Part shown: piece after piece, positions 63,162-64,000 of the stretch | Layout of the letters: every line of letters begins with the position of its first letter | Numbering within the stretch: position 1 is the first letter of the stretch | NCBI RefSeq assembly: GCF_016859285.1 | Contig: NC_053407.1 | Coordinates: 18,328,632-18,392,631, forward strand | Direction: 5' to 3' | Length of the DNA: 64,000 nt | Source of the DNA: Xiphias gladius | Taxonomy: Eukaryota > Chordata > Actinopteri > Istiophoriformes > Xiphiidae | Position numbers and translations under genes: made by a program | The notes under the pieces: model-generated | The model's input: only the letters and a program-made list of their open reading frames with translations | Database searches by the model: none | What the model was told of the DNA's origin: nothing

Positions 63162-64000
63162 GTGAGTAGCATATCACTGTGATAACCTGCCAGAGGACTG
63201 ATAGCTGTGTGTCTCTAAAACTGCTCTTACAATGAGTGTCTGGGGACTACGGCCTTCTCATTGTAAAATGGATTAGCAAAGTGTCCCAAATGAAGGCAGC
63301 ACTAAGTCCAGATTGATACTAAGCAGATAAATACCTATCTCAGTCTATGGAGGGATCCATTTGGAGGCCCACAGTGAAATATAAAAAAGATTCTCAGGAC
63401 ACACTAAGCTATGGTCGTAGTCAACAGAGGGAGGGTTCTAAATAAAATATCGATATATAATAACACAATTTAATGCATGTCAAAGGCAATCCTAGAGGTG
63501 ATTCATTTGTGGTTGCTTATCTGTTCTGTGAAGACAGATAAGTAAGAAGATGTACTGATAGCTGGTTAAACAACGAGGTCATGGACTGGTTCTGTACAGC
63601 TCTCCCACAGTTTTTCTCTCATAGGTTTTCCTCATAGATTAGTAGGGTTTGTTTTACAGTGTATTGCGCTATGGTGATCATACCAGGATCATCTTACAGC
63701 AAGGCTCACATTTTGCTGTTCTCTGGCCATGCCACAGTATATTCCAATTTTTGTACCTGTGGCCCTGGCTCCTGGTTTTCTCGTCTCTCAGGCCTCGGGG
63801 CAACAAACACCCCACTACTTGAGCACAATTATCAGCTTTTGAATGAGCCTAAACAATCTGGATCACATGTAGCAGCCCCTGTTATCAGCCCACTCCCTTT
63901 ATCTGACATCACTAGTGACATGGAGATGCATTAAAGCAACATTATGAATATATTTGACTCACTTAACTTACTTAAATAATAATGTGCTGACAAACTAAAT
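63162..64000 (+). other. SLC24A1 intron, running off the window
   Basis: It starts with the donor gtgagt at 63162. No further exon or repeat is recognised before the window ends. Confidence 0.7.

Noticed and set aside
1-64000. tRNA, rRNA, CRISPR or operon-like structures
   Set aside because: None could be supported; the window is a eukaryotic intron-exon landscape.

Overview
This is a vertebrate nuclear window, almost certainly from a ray-finned (teleost, probably percomorph) fish. The genes have small to medium introns with GT-AG boundaries. The proteins are close to human but carry fish-style differences. The interspersed repeats (Tc1 transposons with long inverted ends, a LINE relic, short repeats beginning with an 'ATTTATATAG'-type motif, CA/GATA microsatellites) are typical of fish. 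There are no prokaryotic features, no rRNA or tRNA that I could recognise, and no CRISPR array.

Layout from left to right. At 277-3881 (minus) lie ten recognisable but decayed exons of a hexosaminidase A (HEXA) gene; its 3' part runs off the left edge. At 4820-18032 (plus) is a complete 14-exon ARIH1 (ariadne-1 RBR ubiquitin ligase) gene with a broken Tc1 transposon in intron 1. At 22091-28934 (minus) is a C15orf39-like gene made of one very large coding exon joined, in phase, to a second exon ending in a spindlin/Ssty-like domain; its probable promoter is near 31.5-31.8 kb. About 8 kb of apparently non-coding DNA follows. At 39651-44747 (minus) is a complete five-exon PPCDC gene (coenzyme A synthesis), sharing a 366-bp bidirectional promoter with the complete 11-exon HACD3 gene at 45114-49303 (plus; very-long-chain 3-hydroxyacyl-CoA dehydratase). 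INTS14 (VWA-domain subunit of the Integrator complex) is complete in 11 exons at 50326-54902 (minus). The right end holds the 5' half of SLC24A1 (NCKX1, the rod photoreceptor sodium/calcium-potassium exchanger) from 60620, preceded by an older direct tandem copy of its own 5' end at about 55955-56560.

All of these genes have human orthologues on chromosome 15q22-q24. The order HEXA-ARIH1, C15orf39-PPCDC and HACD3-INTS14-SLC24A1 matches three human blocks placed side by side, so the window is a conserved syntenic segment, not a functional operon. The genes have unrelated jobs: ubiquitin ligation, CoA synthesis, fatty acid elongation, snRNA processing and ion exchange.

I found no undescribed multi-gene system. 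The observations most worth following are the HEXA pseudogene (frameshifts in conserved exons while neighbouring genes have none), the fish C15orf39 homologue with a Tudor-like spindlin-type C-terminal domain absent from the human protein as I recall it, and the partial tandem duplication in front of SLC24A1. Exon coordinates were derived by hand from translated similarity to remembered human proteins plus splice-site and phase checks.
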